A stretch of 64,000 nucleotides of DNA, taken from assembly GCA_039029535.1 (NCBI GenBank), contig JBCCFW010000018.1, positions 7,743-71,742 on the forward strand. The letters run 5' to 3'. The position numbers were made by a program, and so were the translations under genes. The stretch comes from JBCCFW01 sp039029535. Lineage in GTDB: Bacteria > Acidobacteriota > JBCCFW01. A model generated the notes under the pieces. The model had not been told where the DNA came from. It worked only from the letters and a program-made list of their open reading frames with translations, and ran no database searches. This document shows positions 24,686 to 35,100 of the stretch, piece by piece (the first letter of the stretch is position 1; every line of letters begins with the position of its first letter).

Positions 24686-26380
24686 TCAGCCGAACTCCTT
24701 GACCCTGCTCGGACAGGCCAGCGTGTAGGTCGTCGAGGCCATGGCGAGCAAAACCGTCGAGACCAGCAGGAGAAACGACTGGCTCGGGACGGCCTGCGTC
24801 TCAGCTCCCCGGAGGAAGTCGGCGACGGCGAGCAGAGCGTCGGGCTGGACCAGTTCTTTCGAGGTCGTTGCAGGGTAGCCCTGGAGTGCGCCGGCCACCT
24901 CCTCTCCCAGCTCGTTCAGGTCGGCCACCCGGACGTTGTAGAAGGCGAGCAAGAACATCATCGCGGGCACGAGGATGAGGGCCAGGTAGGAGACGCCGAA
25001 CAGCGGTAGACGGCCGAGGACCCGCATGTGCTCCCAGTCCCAGAGGCGATCTAGTCGACCCGTCTCGACGGAATCGAAGTCGACAGGACCACCAGGCTCG
25101 GCACTACGGTGCTCGGTGCCATTTGCGCCAGTCAAGTCAGCCCTGGTGAGGCTTACCCTGGTGAGATCCGCTCCGGTGAGGTCGGTCCCAGATAGATCTG
25201 CTCCGCGAAGCTCGGGAACCACTCTCGGATAAATCAGCCTCCACTGATGCCAAGCAGCCACACCTTGCTTGAGCCACAAGAGCTGTTCTGGATTCCCCAT
25301 TGCGAGTCCCCTTCGCTCTCTCCAGTACACGGGGCGCGAGAACCTGAGGACCGTTCCCGTCTGCTTGAAGCTACCCCGGTGGCAGCCAGACCGGGGCTGT
25401 GAACCAGTGCCAGGCATGGTAGGCGAAGGAGCCGGTGGCGACAACCAACAGAACTTGGAGCAATCGGTGCAAGGGAAGTAGCCAGAGATAACCTCCTGAC
25501 CACGGCCTCCACGTGCCCAGGGGGGCGTGTGCTGAGTGCGTCCTTCCTCCTCGCGTAGTGGACCGACGTTCGCTGTGAGCACAGCTCGCAGGATGTTGTA
25601 GACGAGCAAGACGACAGCGAGGACGTGCGCGAGGAGTCCCCGATGTCGATCAAGCAGCAATGAGCCGACAGTTGTCACCTCCCAGTCCTCAATCGGTCCG
25701 GTTTCTGGCCCGAAGGCGGCCTCCACCAGATGGGGCACCTTCACTTCGGCGGTAGAGAGCAAAAGCCACATCGCAGTCTCCGCTGCATATGGACCCACGA
25801 ACGCCACGAGCAAGAGGAGGTGAAACAACAGCCGTGGGCCAGTGTAGTTGCGCCTGAGAACCGACCATAGATCACGACATCTTGGTCGGAACTTCATACC
25901 CAATAGCTCGTTTCGGTCGAGGAGTACTCCGTGGGCCGTATCGAGGTCGACACCAGCGAGCTTGGCGAGAGTGAGTTTCGCCCATCTGAATTTGGTCGCG
26001 GAGACTACGGCCTCGGTGAGGTCGGCCCCTCGAAGGTCGGCCCCAGTGAAATCGGCACCAGTGAGGTTGGCATTGGTGAGGTCTGCTTCAACGAGTCGGG
26101 CCCTGGATAGGTGAGCCACCATGAGGCTTGCCCCACGGAGGTTGGCTTCCGAGAGCTCTGCTCCCGAGAGCCTGGCCGCACTGAGGTTGGCCTCGGAGAG
26201 GGTCGCACCGCCGAGTGTGGCTGCGCTGAGGTCGGTCGCCGAGAGGTTGCACTTGGAGAGATCCATCCAGACAAGCCTGGCTCCAGCGAGCTCCGGCTTC
26301 ACGTTCGGATTCTCCTGCCTCCACTGATTCCACGTATCCACACCTTCCCTGAGCTTGGCAAGATGCTCCGGGTTTGCCAC
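24686..26380 (-). CDS. fused double pentapeptide-repeat membrane protein, C-terminally truncated
   Basis: 564 aa. GTG 26380 is chosen: GAGGAGG lies 6 nt upstream and the start aligns with the paralog at 28312. Unit 1 (residues 1-~340) has the N-terminal EHLAKLREGVDTWNQWRQENP helix, about 20 pentapeptides (ADLTGADLRGADLTE), then hydrophobic helices (LLFHLLLLVAFVGPY, LLAHVLAVVLLVYNILRAVL). A low-complexity linker leads in frame to unit 2 (Met361 onward): a second NPEQLLWLKQGVAAWHQWR start, only about six pentapeptides, then helices identical in type to the neighbour gene. Unit 2 retains its own ATG (25300) and ribosome site, so it may once have been separate. The protein ends early at a nonsense codon. 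Confidence 0.75.
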   Translation of the reverse strand: MANPEHLAKLREGVDTWNQWRQENPNVKPELAGARLVWMDLSKCNLSATDLSAATLGGATLSEANLSAARLSGAELSEANLRGASLMVAHLSRARLVEADLTNANLTGADFTGADLRGADLTEAVVSATKFRWAKLTLAKLAGVDLDTAHGVLLDRNELLGMKFRPRCRDLWSVLRRNYTGPRLLFHLLLLVAFVGPYAAETAMWLLLSTAEVKVPHLVEAAFGPETGPIEDWEVTTVGSLLLDRHRGLLAHVLAVVLLVYNILRAVLTANVGPLREEEGRTQHTPPWARGGRGQEVISGYFPCTDCSKFCWLSPPAPSPTMPGTGSQPRSGCHRGSFKQTGTVLRFSRPVYWRERRGLAMGNPEQLLWLKQGVAAWHQWRLIYPRVVPELRGADLSGTDLTGADLTRVSLTRADLTGANGTEHRSAEPGGPVDFDSVETGRLDRLWDWEHMRVLGRLPLFGVSYLALILVPAMMFLLAFYNVRVADLNELGEEVAGALQGYPATTSKELVQPDALLAVADFLRGAETQAVPSQSFLLLVSTVLLAMASTTYTLACPSRVKEFG

Positions 26381-26436
26381 GACCGCCTCCTCGTCTCCGG
26401 CCGAGTCAGCCGGCTGCACTTTGTGTTCGCGGCAGT

Positions 26437-26850
26437 CTAGTCGCGGACGGTCTCGGTGACCTCCAGGCGCAGGTCCCCCTTGGCATCCTCGTCCGGGAAG
26501 GCCAGGCCGATCAGCCAAGCGTCCTCATCACGCTGGAGCAGCGTGGCCCGACAGACCATGGCCTCGTTCCTGGCCGGCCCCGCCCCGCCCCGCCGACCGA
26601 GCTCCGTCCAGACGGCCTCGAGGGTCCAGCCTCCGACGCCGAGATGCCCATGCTCGTCCATCCAGTCCTGCCACCCGATCGCACGAGCGCCTTAGCGACC
26701 GGCACTCGGCAGCGCATTGTGCAGACCTCACGCTAGACACGCGGAGTTCATGCCAACTCACGCCTCCAACCCGAGCCACCGGGCCTCCCGCTGGAGCCAC
26801 GGCCCCGCGGCCATGGCTGGCCCGCCGAAGGTAATCTCGAGTCGAGTCAT
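26437..26850 (-). pseudogene. small decayed gene with in-frame stops
   Basis: From ATG 26850 one frame reads MTRLEITFGGPAMAAGPWLQ..., hits three stops between about 26763 and 26692, then continues as a protein-like stretch GWQDWMDEHGHLGVGGWTLE to ...DLRLEVTETVRD-stop. The final 74 residues (from ATG 26661) look like real protein and might still be expressed. Family unknown. It lies between two pentapeptide genes. A non-coding region with a fortuitous ORF is the alternative. Confidence 0.4.
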
Positions 26851-26962
26851 CTGCGATCAGGGGGCTCTTCCAGGGCGACTCCGTCTACGGGGGCGGAGAG
26901 CTGGAGCGAAGGACGGTGCGTGATCGAGATCGCTCTGGACGCGATGCGATGGAAACTGTGGC

Positions 26963-28312
26963 TCACCAGAGCCCGAACTCCGAGTGCTCCAGGATGTAGC
27001 GCCCTGCTCGGAAGACCTTGACAGCGAGCACCCACAGTGCGCCCAGCCCGCCCAGCGTGTAGCACACCAGGCAGACGACGCGGAGAGGAGCGGAGCGCCA
27101 GCACATCGGCCAATAGTGGATCAGCGGTTGCTTGAGCTGGTCGCACCACTGGTCGCGGCTGAACTCCTTGACCCGGCTCGGGCAAGCGATCGTGTAGACC
27201 GTCGAGGCGATGGCGAGCAGCACGGTCGAGACCAGCAGCAGGAACGACTGGCTTGGGATCGCCTGCCGTTCAGCGCCTTGCAGAAAGTCGGCGACGGCGA
27301 GCAGCGCGTCCCGCTGGGCGTTCTCCTTCGGAGTCGTCGCTGGGTAGTTCTGGAGTGCAGCAGTTGTCTTCACTCCTAGCTCATTCAGGTCGGCGACCCG
27401 GGCGTTGTAGAACGCGAGCAGATACATCATCACGGGCACGAGGATCAGGGCCGCGTAGGAGACGCCGAAGAGAGGCAGCCGACCAAAGACACGCACGCGC
27501 TCCCAGTCCCAGTGGCGATCGAGCCCTCTGCGCTCAACGGTTTCGAACTGAGACGGGCCGCCTGGCTCAGCACGACAGGTCTCAGCGAGAAGTGCCTCTC
27601 GGAGCCCCTTCGCCTTGCCGAACTCGGCGCCGGTGAGGTTGGCCTCGGCGAGGTTGGCCATGGTGAGGTTGGCGTTGGCGAGGCGTGCCTCGACGAGGTT
27701 GGCGCCGCCGAGGTCAGCGCCGATGAGGTCTGCGAAGATGAGGTTGGCCTTGGTGAGGTTGGCGCAGGCAAGGTCGGCGCCGGTGAGGTTGGCGCCCGCA
27801 AGGTAGGCTTTGGTGAGGTTGGCGTCGGCGAGATCGGCATCCGCCAGGCTAGCGCCTTCGATGAATGCCCCGGCGAGGTCGGCACGGTTGAGGTTGGCCT
27901 CGGCGAGGCTGGCGTCGGTGAGGCTGGCCTTGACGAGGCGGGCGTCGGTGAGGTTGGCCTTGGTGAAGTCCGTCTCGCAGAGCTCAGCCTCGGTTAGGTT
28001 GGCGCGTTGAAGGTATGCGTCGAAAAGGTCGGCCTCGTTGAGGTCGGCGCCGGTGAAATTGGCGTCTTGGCATTCGGTATGTCTGAGTTTGGCGCCAGTG
28101 AGCCTGGCGCCAGTGAAGTCGGCGCCAGTGAGCCTGGCGCCAGTGAAGTCGGCGCCAGTGAGGCGAGCGCCAGTGAGATCGGCCTTGAGGAGGTCGGCCT
28201 TGGTGAGGTCGGCCTTGGTGAGGTCCGGCATCACACTCGGGTTCTTCTCCCTCCACTGGTTCCACGTCTTCGTTCCCTCCCTGAGCTTGGCAACATGTTC
28301 CTCATTGGCCAT
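26963..28312 (-). CDS. pentapeptide-repeat membrane protein
   Basis: 449 aa, ATG start. N-terminal motif MANEEHVAKLREGTKTWNQW, widespread in bacterial pentapeptide proteins, then about 40 consecutive A(D/N)LxX repeats (~residues 30-235) that form a square beta-helix. Near the start the repeat TGARLTGADF is duplicated exactly at DNA level (28090-28150), a sign of recent slippage. The C-terminal half carries three hydrophobic segments: YAALILVPVMMYLLAFYN, SQSFLLLVSTVLLAIAST and RVVCLVCYTLGGLGALWVL, so the helix is membrane-anchored. It is the intact version of the C-terminus that is degraded in the gene at 24686. Cellular role unknown. Confidence 0.85.
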   Translation of the reverse strand: MANEEHVAKLREGTKTWNQWREKNPSVMPDLTKADLTKADLLKADLTGARLTGADFTGARLTGADFTGARLTGAKLRHTECQDANFTGADLNEADLFDAYLQRANLTEAELCETDFTKANLTDARLVKASLTDASLAEANLNRADLAGAFIEGASLADADLADANLTKAYLAGANLTGADLACANLTKANLIFADLIGADLGGANLVEARLANANLTMANLAEANLTGAEFGKAKGLREALLAETCRAEPGGPSQFETVERRGLDRHWDWERVRVFGRLPLFGVSYAALILVPVMMYLLAFYNARVADLNELGVKTTAALQNYPATTPKENAQRDALLAVADFLQGAERQAIPSQSFLLLVSTVLLAIASTVYTIACPSRVKEFSRDQWCDQLKQPLIHYWPMCWRSAPLRVVCLVCYTLGGLGALWVLAVKVFRAGRYILEHSEFGLW

Positions 28313-28370
28313 ACCGCTTCTCCATGTCTGTCCGCGAGGATGGCGACGGGTGAGCCTCCTGGAGTATCAC

Positions 28371-28682
28371 TTAGCGTTCGGAGCCTACCAGCGCGTCGCT
28401 CAATCGCTGATCCGCGCCAGCGCAGTCAGCGACCCGCAGGTCGTAGAACCAGAGCGTCACGGTGCTGACCAACCCCAGCGTCGACAGGCACTCCCCCGCC
28501 AGGCAAGACCCGCGGCCAGTTGTTAGCGAGCATGACAACCTCCAGCTCACCGTCCATATCGAGGTCCCCAGCATAGCGCCAGAGAAGTGCTGGATGAGGC
28601 CGGGAGACAGCGCATTTCGTAGCTTGAGCCAAGCGGGCTCGTTACCAGTGGAGGCAGCCACGCGGACGATTCCAACTCTCAC
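28371..28682 (-). pseudogene. degenerate gene remnant downstream of the RHS locus
   Basis: One frame gives EPAWLKLRNALSPGLIQHFS and ending TLWFYDLRVADCAGADQRLS; the middle is more protein-like in a second frame (ALLWRYAGDLDMDGELEVVM, LANNWPRVLP). Joining them requires at least two frameshifts, so this looks like a decaying gene. The FYDLRVAD stretch resembles FYNARVADLNELG of the pentapeptide proteins. The rest of 28313-28856 shows nothing further. Low confidence. Confidence 0.35.
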
Positions 28683-28856
28683 GGCGAGGACCGGACACCT
28701 AGCTCAAAGTGCGCGAGTGCGAACACGCGCAGACGCCGAAGCCCATGGGCACAAGAGCCAACAGCACGCCTCTTCGACAGCTCCACTCGTCCAGGGCGCG
28801 CCAACCACTACGCCGCAGCGCGCTCGCGCCGAGGTTCTCCACCCCTGAACTCAGTC

Positions 28857-29138
28857 TCAGACGGAGCCTGATGGCTCGTCGGTCGGTGCATCCCACTCTG
28901 CCTCGAGTGCTTCCCTTATCCGGTTCAGGACCACCGAGGCATCCTGCCCTTCCGTCTGCTCATGTGCTCTCGCCACGTGTCTGGCCAAGTCGACCAGCAG
29001 TAGCCCCCAAGCACCTGGATCAGCCCACAGGCCCGTCGCTAGCGACACGTGCTGGCGCCCCCCCGCTGCCCACACCCGAGCAAGTTCTCGGGCGTTGGGA
29101 TCGGATTCCGCAACTGATGGAACGGGTAACTCACGCAT
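28857..29138 (-). CDS. candidate immunity protein for the RHS toxin (DUF5076-like)
   Basis: 93 aa, ATG start with GAGGA 6 nt upstream, beginning 9 nt after the RHS gene stop and surely co-transcribed. Acidic, soluble, no signal peptide: RELPVPSVAESDPNARELAR, VSLATGLWADPGAWGLLLVD, ending APTDEPSGSV. The sequence recalls the DUF5076 family (uncharacterised). Position right after the toxin tip, small size and acidity are the classic profile of a polymorphic-toxin immunity protein; that role is inference from position. It could instead be an unrelated cytoplasmic protein, as DUF5076 also occurs elsewhere to my knowledge. Confidence 0.7.
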   Translation of the reverse strand: MRELPVPSVAESDPNARELARVWAAGGRQHVSLATGLWADPGAWGLLLVDLARHVARAHEQTEGQDASVVLNRIREALEAEWDAPTDEPSGSV

Positions 29139-29147
29139 TCGGCTTCC

Positions 29148-32100
29148 TCACTGTTCCTCCAGCAGGTGCTGTCGACTTGGGCCGATGGGATCGACTCTAT
29201 TCGCGACATCAGGCGAATCCCGGGCAGGCACGCCACCCGTGAGCTCTTGCACGCGACCATGCTCCGCAAGCTCGCGGTCGGTCTTGTCTCCCGTGACGCT
29301 GCGGGTGGCTTCGGTGCCGCGCTGCAATCTTCCCGAGCGCTCGTGTTGACGTAGACGCCTTGAGAGATTGCCAGACTGACCAACGTATGGAGTGCCTCCA
29401 GCAGTCTGGTCTGGAAACTCGTAGATCCCGCGCGACGCCGTTCCTCTCGCCTGGATGTACTGGCCAGTAGCCTCATCGTAAATCACCAAGCAGTTGTGCG
29501 CAGCGATTCCCAGTTCAGTTGCCAGGAAAGCGCGACCGTCAGCCACTTCTAGATCGACAACCCGTACCCGCCATCCGGCCGACTCCAGACTCTCGACGAC
29601 GAGCCGGCCACCGTCCGCTCTCAGCTCCTCCCCGATGACCAGCTCTGAGGCAGCCACCCAGCGCCCACGGGTCACCGACAAGAACGGATGACTCGCTGTC
29701 GCATGCATCGCCTCCGCCACCCCAGCGAACCGCAGCTCCACCAGCGACCGGGCCCAGTGTCGGATTGTCGATGTCACCACCGAGCCAGGACCGGGCGCCG
29801 GCGCCGGACACTCGCCGACCCACTTGACCTCCGCCTCGCCGAGAACGTTCACGACGGGCTGCTCCAGGGTCACGTGACCGAGCCGGTCCAGTCCTAGGGC
29901 CTCCAGCCAAGCCTTCGGGCGGATGATGTCGAGCTCGTAGAGGTCACCCGGTCGGCGCGGGTCCACGACCTCGAGCACGACCCGGCCCCATGACGCTGCC
30001 TCCTCGGCGTCCTGCGGGGCTTCCGAGGGCCACTGCGGACCGACCGTGTCGTCCTCCGGCCACGGCGTCAGCACTCGATCTCCCACCACGATCTCGACTA
30101 TCTGAACTGCTCCCAGCGGCGTGAGGACCAGCGTCTCGGGAGTGAGCGAGCACGACCGCGTCTCGTCGAGGTCCGACCGGGTCCCGTCCTTCGCCGTCCT
30201 GGGACTCGTCTTCCGGCCCACCTGCGGCACATCTGGGAGGCCACGGCTCATGCTACGGAGACGCTTGATGACCGCCAGCGCTCCGGCCCCGCCCGTCAGC
30301 AGCCCCAACCCGTAGTCGACCGCGATCCGGCCCAGGACCATCCCGTAGGCCTCGTCGCCCATGTAGGCCCGGCAGAAGACCGCCTTGTAGATGTCCGGGA
30401 ACAGCATCCGGGCCGCGGACTTGAAGTCGCCTCGAGCCAGCGTCTTCCCGAGGTTGGCGATCGACTTGAGAATGCCGGTGATCGTGCTCCTTACCTGGGT
30501 CGCGAGCTTGAAGAGGAACTTGGCACCACCGACTAGGGCGTCGATCGCGCTGGAGCCCACGCCGCGCAGGAAGCCTGCCGCGATCCCGAGCGCACCTTCA
30601 CCCATCGGGTCGACGTGGCTCCACGGGTTGTTGCCGACGTAGGCGTAGCCGTTGCCCAGGTTGATGGGGTCAGCCCAGATGCCCACCACGTCCCGGGTCA
30701 GGAAGCGTCCGGCCAGCGGGTCGAGGTAGCGCGTGCGGTAGTGGTAAAGCCCGCTCTCCTGGTCCCAGCGCCGCCCATTGAAGAGGTAGTGGTTGCCGAC
30801 CTGCGATTCGCTGAGCAACGCCCCGTCAGCCGCGAAGAACGACGGTAGTCCGTAGTCCTGATAGTCGTAGCGCTCGCGGACGACACCGGTCGCATCCGAC
30901 AGGGCCAGCACGTTCCACTGGTCGTCGCCGTGGAACCACCAGTCCTGACCCGCTCTTCGCATCGAAACGATGTCGTCCAGGCCGACACCGTGGACGAGGC
31001 TCGTCACCAGGCCGCCCTCGTGCTCCTCGACGACGCGCTCCCCGTAGTGGACGAGCTCGGTCACGACCGGCGCTTCACCGGTCCGTCGGACTTCCTTCTC
31101 GATGCGACGACCCAGAGCGTCATGCCGGTAGAGAACGAGCAGGCCGATGTCGTCCTGCCGCAGCTCGACGACCTGGTTCCGGGCGTCGTACGTCAGCTCC
31201 TGGACTGCCTCGCCCTGGTCGAGCCCGCGAACGACGGTGTTGCCGTTATCGTCCTGGTCTCTCAGCCCCTGGGGCGTGCTCTCGTAGGCAGAGACCTGGC
31301 GACCGGCCGCACCCTTGGCCGCGTAGCTGCCGGCCAGCGGTCCAGCCGTGACGGTCTCCCAGTTCTGGACACCGTCCACGTGCCAGTCGACGACGAGCTC
31401 GGGCAGCGCTCCCCACTGGCGTTCCGAGCGAACCATCCGTCGGGCCGAGTCGTAGCCGAGAGTCTGCTGGAGCCCGCCCGAACGCAGGTCGCGGCGGCTC
31501 GTCTTGTTGTCGGCGGCATCCCAGGTGAAGGAGCGATGCTCGAGCGCGTCACCGTCGGCGACTCGTGAGTGAAGCACCGACTCGATCCGGCGTGAGGCAT
31601 CGTGGCCGTAGTGGACCTGCGTCCCGTTGGCGAGGTCGCGGCCTTCGAGACGACCGCCCAGCCAGTGGAAGCGGGCCAGCTCATCGCCGTCGGTGAGCAG
31701 GCGTTCCAGCCGGCCCAGGGCATCGCGCTCGTGCGCGAGCACGCGACCGTTCGGCTGCGTGAGCTCGTGCAGCCGACCCAGGCCGTCGTGCGTCGCCGTG
31801 ACGACGTGGCCGTCTCGCCGCTCCTCGACCACGTTGCCGAGAGAATCGTGCTCCCACTCGACGACCGAGTCATCGTCCTCGGCCAGCACCAGGCGAGACA
31901 GGTCGTCGTAGCTGTAGCGCTCCCAGGTCAGATCATCGCTGACGCCAGCGCCGAGATCGTAGGTCTTGCTCTCCAGACGATTCAGGTCATCGAAGACCTG
32001 CGTGGTCACGGTCCCGTTGGCGTCGATGATCGTGACCGCGTTGTCGTGGGCGTCATGGACGGTCGTTCGCTCCGTCCGATCGGCGTAGCGCACGGTGACG

Positions 32101-35100
32101 ACCCGGTCGAGGCCGTCGTGCTCGTACTCGGTGCGATTGCCTCCGTCGTCGACCCGAGCGACTAGGCGGGAGTTCCGGTCCCACTCCTGTCGCGTGACGA
32201 TGGAGTCGACCAGCTCGCCCGAACCGACCCCTCTCTCCCGTAGCTCGATCGTCGTGGCGACGCGTCGGCCCAGGCCGTCGTGGTCGTGGCGGGTGACGTT
32301 GCCCTTCCCATCGACGGACCGCATGAGCAAGCCGCGGGAGTCGTGAACGAAGCGCTCGACGATGCCTCCCGGGTCCGTCGTCATGACGACCCGGTTGAAC
32401 ATGTCGAACTCTTGCTCGGTCACGTGCGGCGGTGCTGCCTCTTCGTCGAGGTCCGACCACTCGGTCTCCGTGATGACGAGCGCGTTCCCGTTGTCGTCCA
32501 GGGTCAGCTCGGTCCGGTTGCCCCGGGCGTCCACGACCGCTGTTCGCCGACCGGCCGAGTCGTACTCGTAGTCGGTCACGTGGCCCAGGTCGTCGGTCTC
32601 GGAGTCGAGGCTGCCGTCGGGTGCGTACTGCCAGAAGTGCGTCGACACGCCGTCGCCGATGGAAGCCCCGTCCGCGTCGAAGTGGGCGACGTCCTGCCGC
32701 TGGAGCCGGTCCATCGGGTCGAACTCCCGCACGACCTCGGACAGGAGCGTCCCGTCAGCGCTCTTGACCGTCGTCCGCTCCCGGTTCCCGTTGCCGTCGA
32801 GGACGTGCTCGGTCACCGTCCCAACCGGGCCGATCTCCCTGACGACGCGATCGAGCAGGTCGTGCTCGGTTCTCCAGACCTTGGCTCCGTCCTCGACTCC
32901 CCGGTGCTCCTCGATGACGTTGCCCCGGACGTCTCGGACGTAGCGAGTCGTCGACTGCTCCGGCCGGCCCGGCGCCCTCACCTGTTCGACGAGGAGGTCC
33001 CGTCCGTCGTAGCGCAGCTCCAGCTCGGTTCCCTCGCCGAAGACCGTCTTCGTGACGTTGCCGTTCCCGTCACGGTGGTAGGTGATCGTCACGTCCCGAC
33101 CGGTCGGACCGACCTCCAAGGTCTTGCCGGTCATCCGACCCCAGGCGTCGTGCGTGAAGGTCGTGACCCACTGCTCGAGAGTCTCGCCCTCGACGATCTC
33201 CCAGACCGTCTCCTTCTCGACGTTGCTGTCCTGGTCGCGATCGAGCTTCTTCCTGGCGACGAGCGTCCCGTCGGCATCGATCCAGCGCTCCTCCTCGATC
33301 TCGTCGAAGGCGTTGAAGTCGACCTCGTGCCGATCTCCGTTCGGGCTGGTCGTGACCTCCGGGTTGCCGAAAGCGTCGTTCTGATGCGTCGTCGTCAGCT
33401 CCAGGCCACCGACGTCGATGACGACCCGCTGCGGGAAGCCGTTGGCGTCGGGGTGGTACTCATCGCGGCGGCGCCGACCCTGCTCGTCCTCGGGGTGGAT
33501 GCGGGCACGGAGCAGGTCGCCGTCGTGCTCGAAGTCCTCCCTCGCTGCTGGATCCCGATGGACGGTCCACCGGATGTTGCCGAAGTCGTCGAACTCGCTG
33601 GTCGTCTCGTGCCCCCGGGCGTTGACGTGGCGGGTGACGTGCTCGAGACCGCAGCAGCTCCCCAGGCCCTCGTCGTATTCGAACTCCTCGGTCAGCTCGC
33701 CGCCCTCTAGGTTGACGACCTGTGTCCGAGCCCGGAGGAAGTGATGAAGAGTCTGCGAGGCAGTCGGATCAAGAGCGCCGATGAAATCGTTGGTGGTTCG
33801 ACCGCCACCGGCCTGATGGATCTGAGCAGGCAGGCCGTCCCGGTAGGACCAGCTCGTCAGGGCGATCTCGCCCTCCGGCATGTTCGTCTGGCCGAAGCTC
33901 GGCTCTGCGATGCTCGGCGCCTTCTCCAGGTAGCGCAGCTCGGCCACCTTCTGGTTCTGCTCATCGAACCGGAACGAGCGGACGTTGCCTGCCGCGTCAT
34001 TGACCGTCGTCGCCGCGATGCGGAAGCGGTCGGGCCGCTCGGGCAGGGGCGCGTAGTCGTAGCGGTAGTCGATGACGCCGCCACCCTCGAACTGCCGTAG
34101 CGTCCGGTCGAAGGCGGGATCGCGTTCATCCGTCACCGAGCTGAAGACGTTGCGGAGGACGACCTGCCGCCGACCGTTCTCGATCTCGAGCAGGTTGTCC
34201 CGGAGCCGGGCCGAGCGAGCCTGCTGGTCGTAGCGGTAGCGGGTGGTCCGACCGCTCCGGTTGACGAAGGTCAGGTAACGGCCCTTCCCACCGGTCCCCG
34301 GCACGGTCTCGTGCCCGTAGTCGACGTACCGGTTCGTTCCCCTGACGTTGAGACGAGTGAGGAAGCCCTGCTCGTAGACGAGATCGACCTGACGGCCGAG
34401 CGTGTCGACGATGGTCTCCAGCCGTCCGTCGGCGTCGTGGTGGAACGTGATGGTGTTGCCGTTGCGGTCCTCCATGCTGCGGAGGAGCCCTCGACCCGTC
34501 CTCAGGTCGATGGGGCCGAACTGCCACTTCTTCCCGTCACCGAAGCTCAGCGTGTAGCTGAAGTCGGGATTGCGCTGGATGACTCGGGAGAGCGTCTCGG
34601 CTTCCCACTCGTTGGCACCGCTGGGCGTGAACGTCTCCCGCCGCCAGGAGCCGTCGGCGAGAACGAGGTTGCCGCCGCCCGCTCCGAGCCAGATGTCGTA
34701 GCCGTGCTTCCAGTTGTCGCCCATCGACGTGCGACCGTGGATGCGGGAGCGGTAGCTCCGTCGCCACTCGAAGTCCATCCCACGGCCTCGGAGATGGAGG
34801 TCGACGACGTCGAGATAGAACTCACCGCTGAAGAGGTGGACGGGGTCTCCCGGCTCACCGGCACCTTGGCAGCCGGCCTGCTCGCGACCGGGCTCCTTCT
34901 CCTCATCGTCGGGTTCGTCCTCCTCCTCGTCGTCGTTCTCGTCGGCGTCCCGTGAGTTCGGGTCGAAGGGGTAGCTTCCGTGGTAGACCCGACACTCGGT
35001 CGCCCAGCGCACGCCAACGCTGCTCCACCACCACCAACCCGGCGCCGAGATCCCCTGACCAGGCTCGGTGCAGTTGAGAACGCCATCGGGCGTCACCCGG

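Noticed and set aside
27600..28200. Regular ~15-bp periodicity, CRISPR-like at first sight
   Set aside because: It is the coding periodicity of pentapeptide repeats; there are no unique spacers and no cas genes.
29490..30152. Hint domain as a self-splicing intein
   Set aside because: The downstream sequence is a separate toxin-like tip and the position between RHS core and tip is typical of pre-toxin Hint domains that cleave rather than splice.
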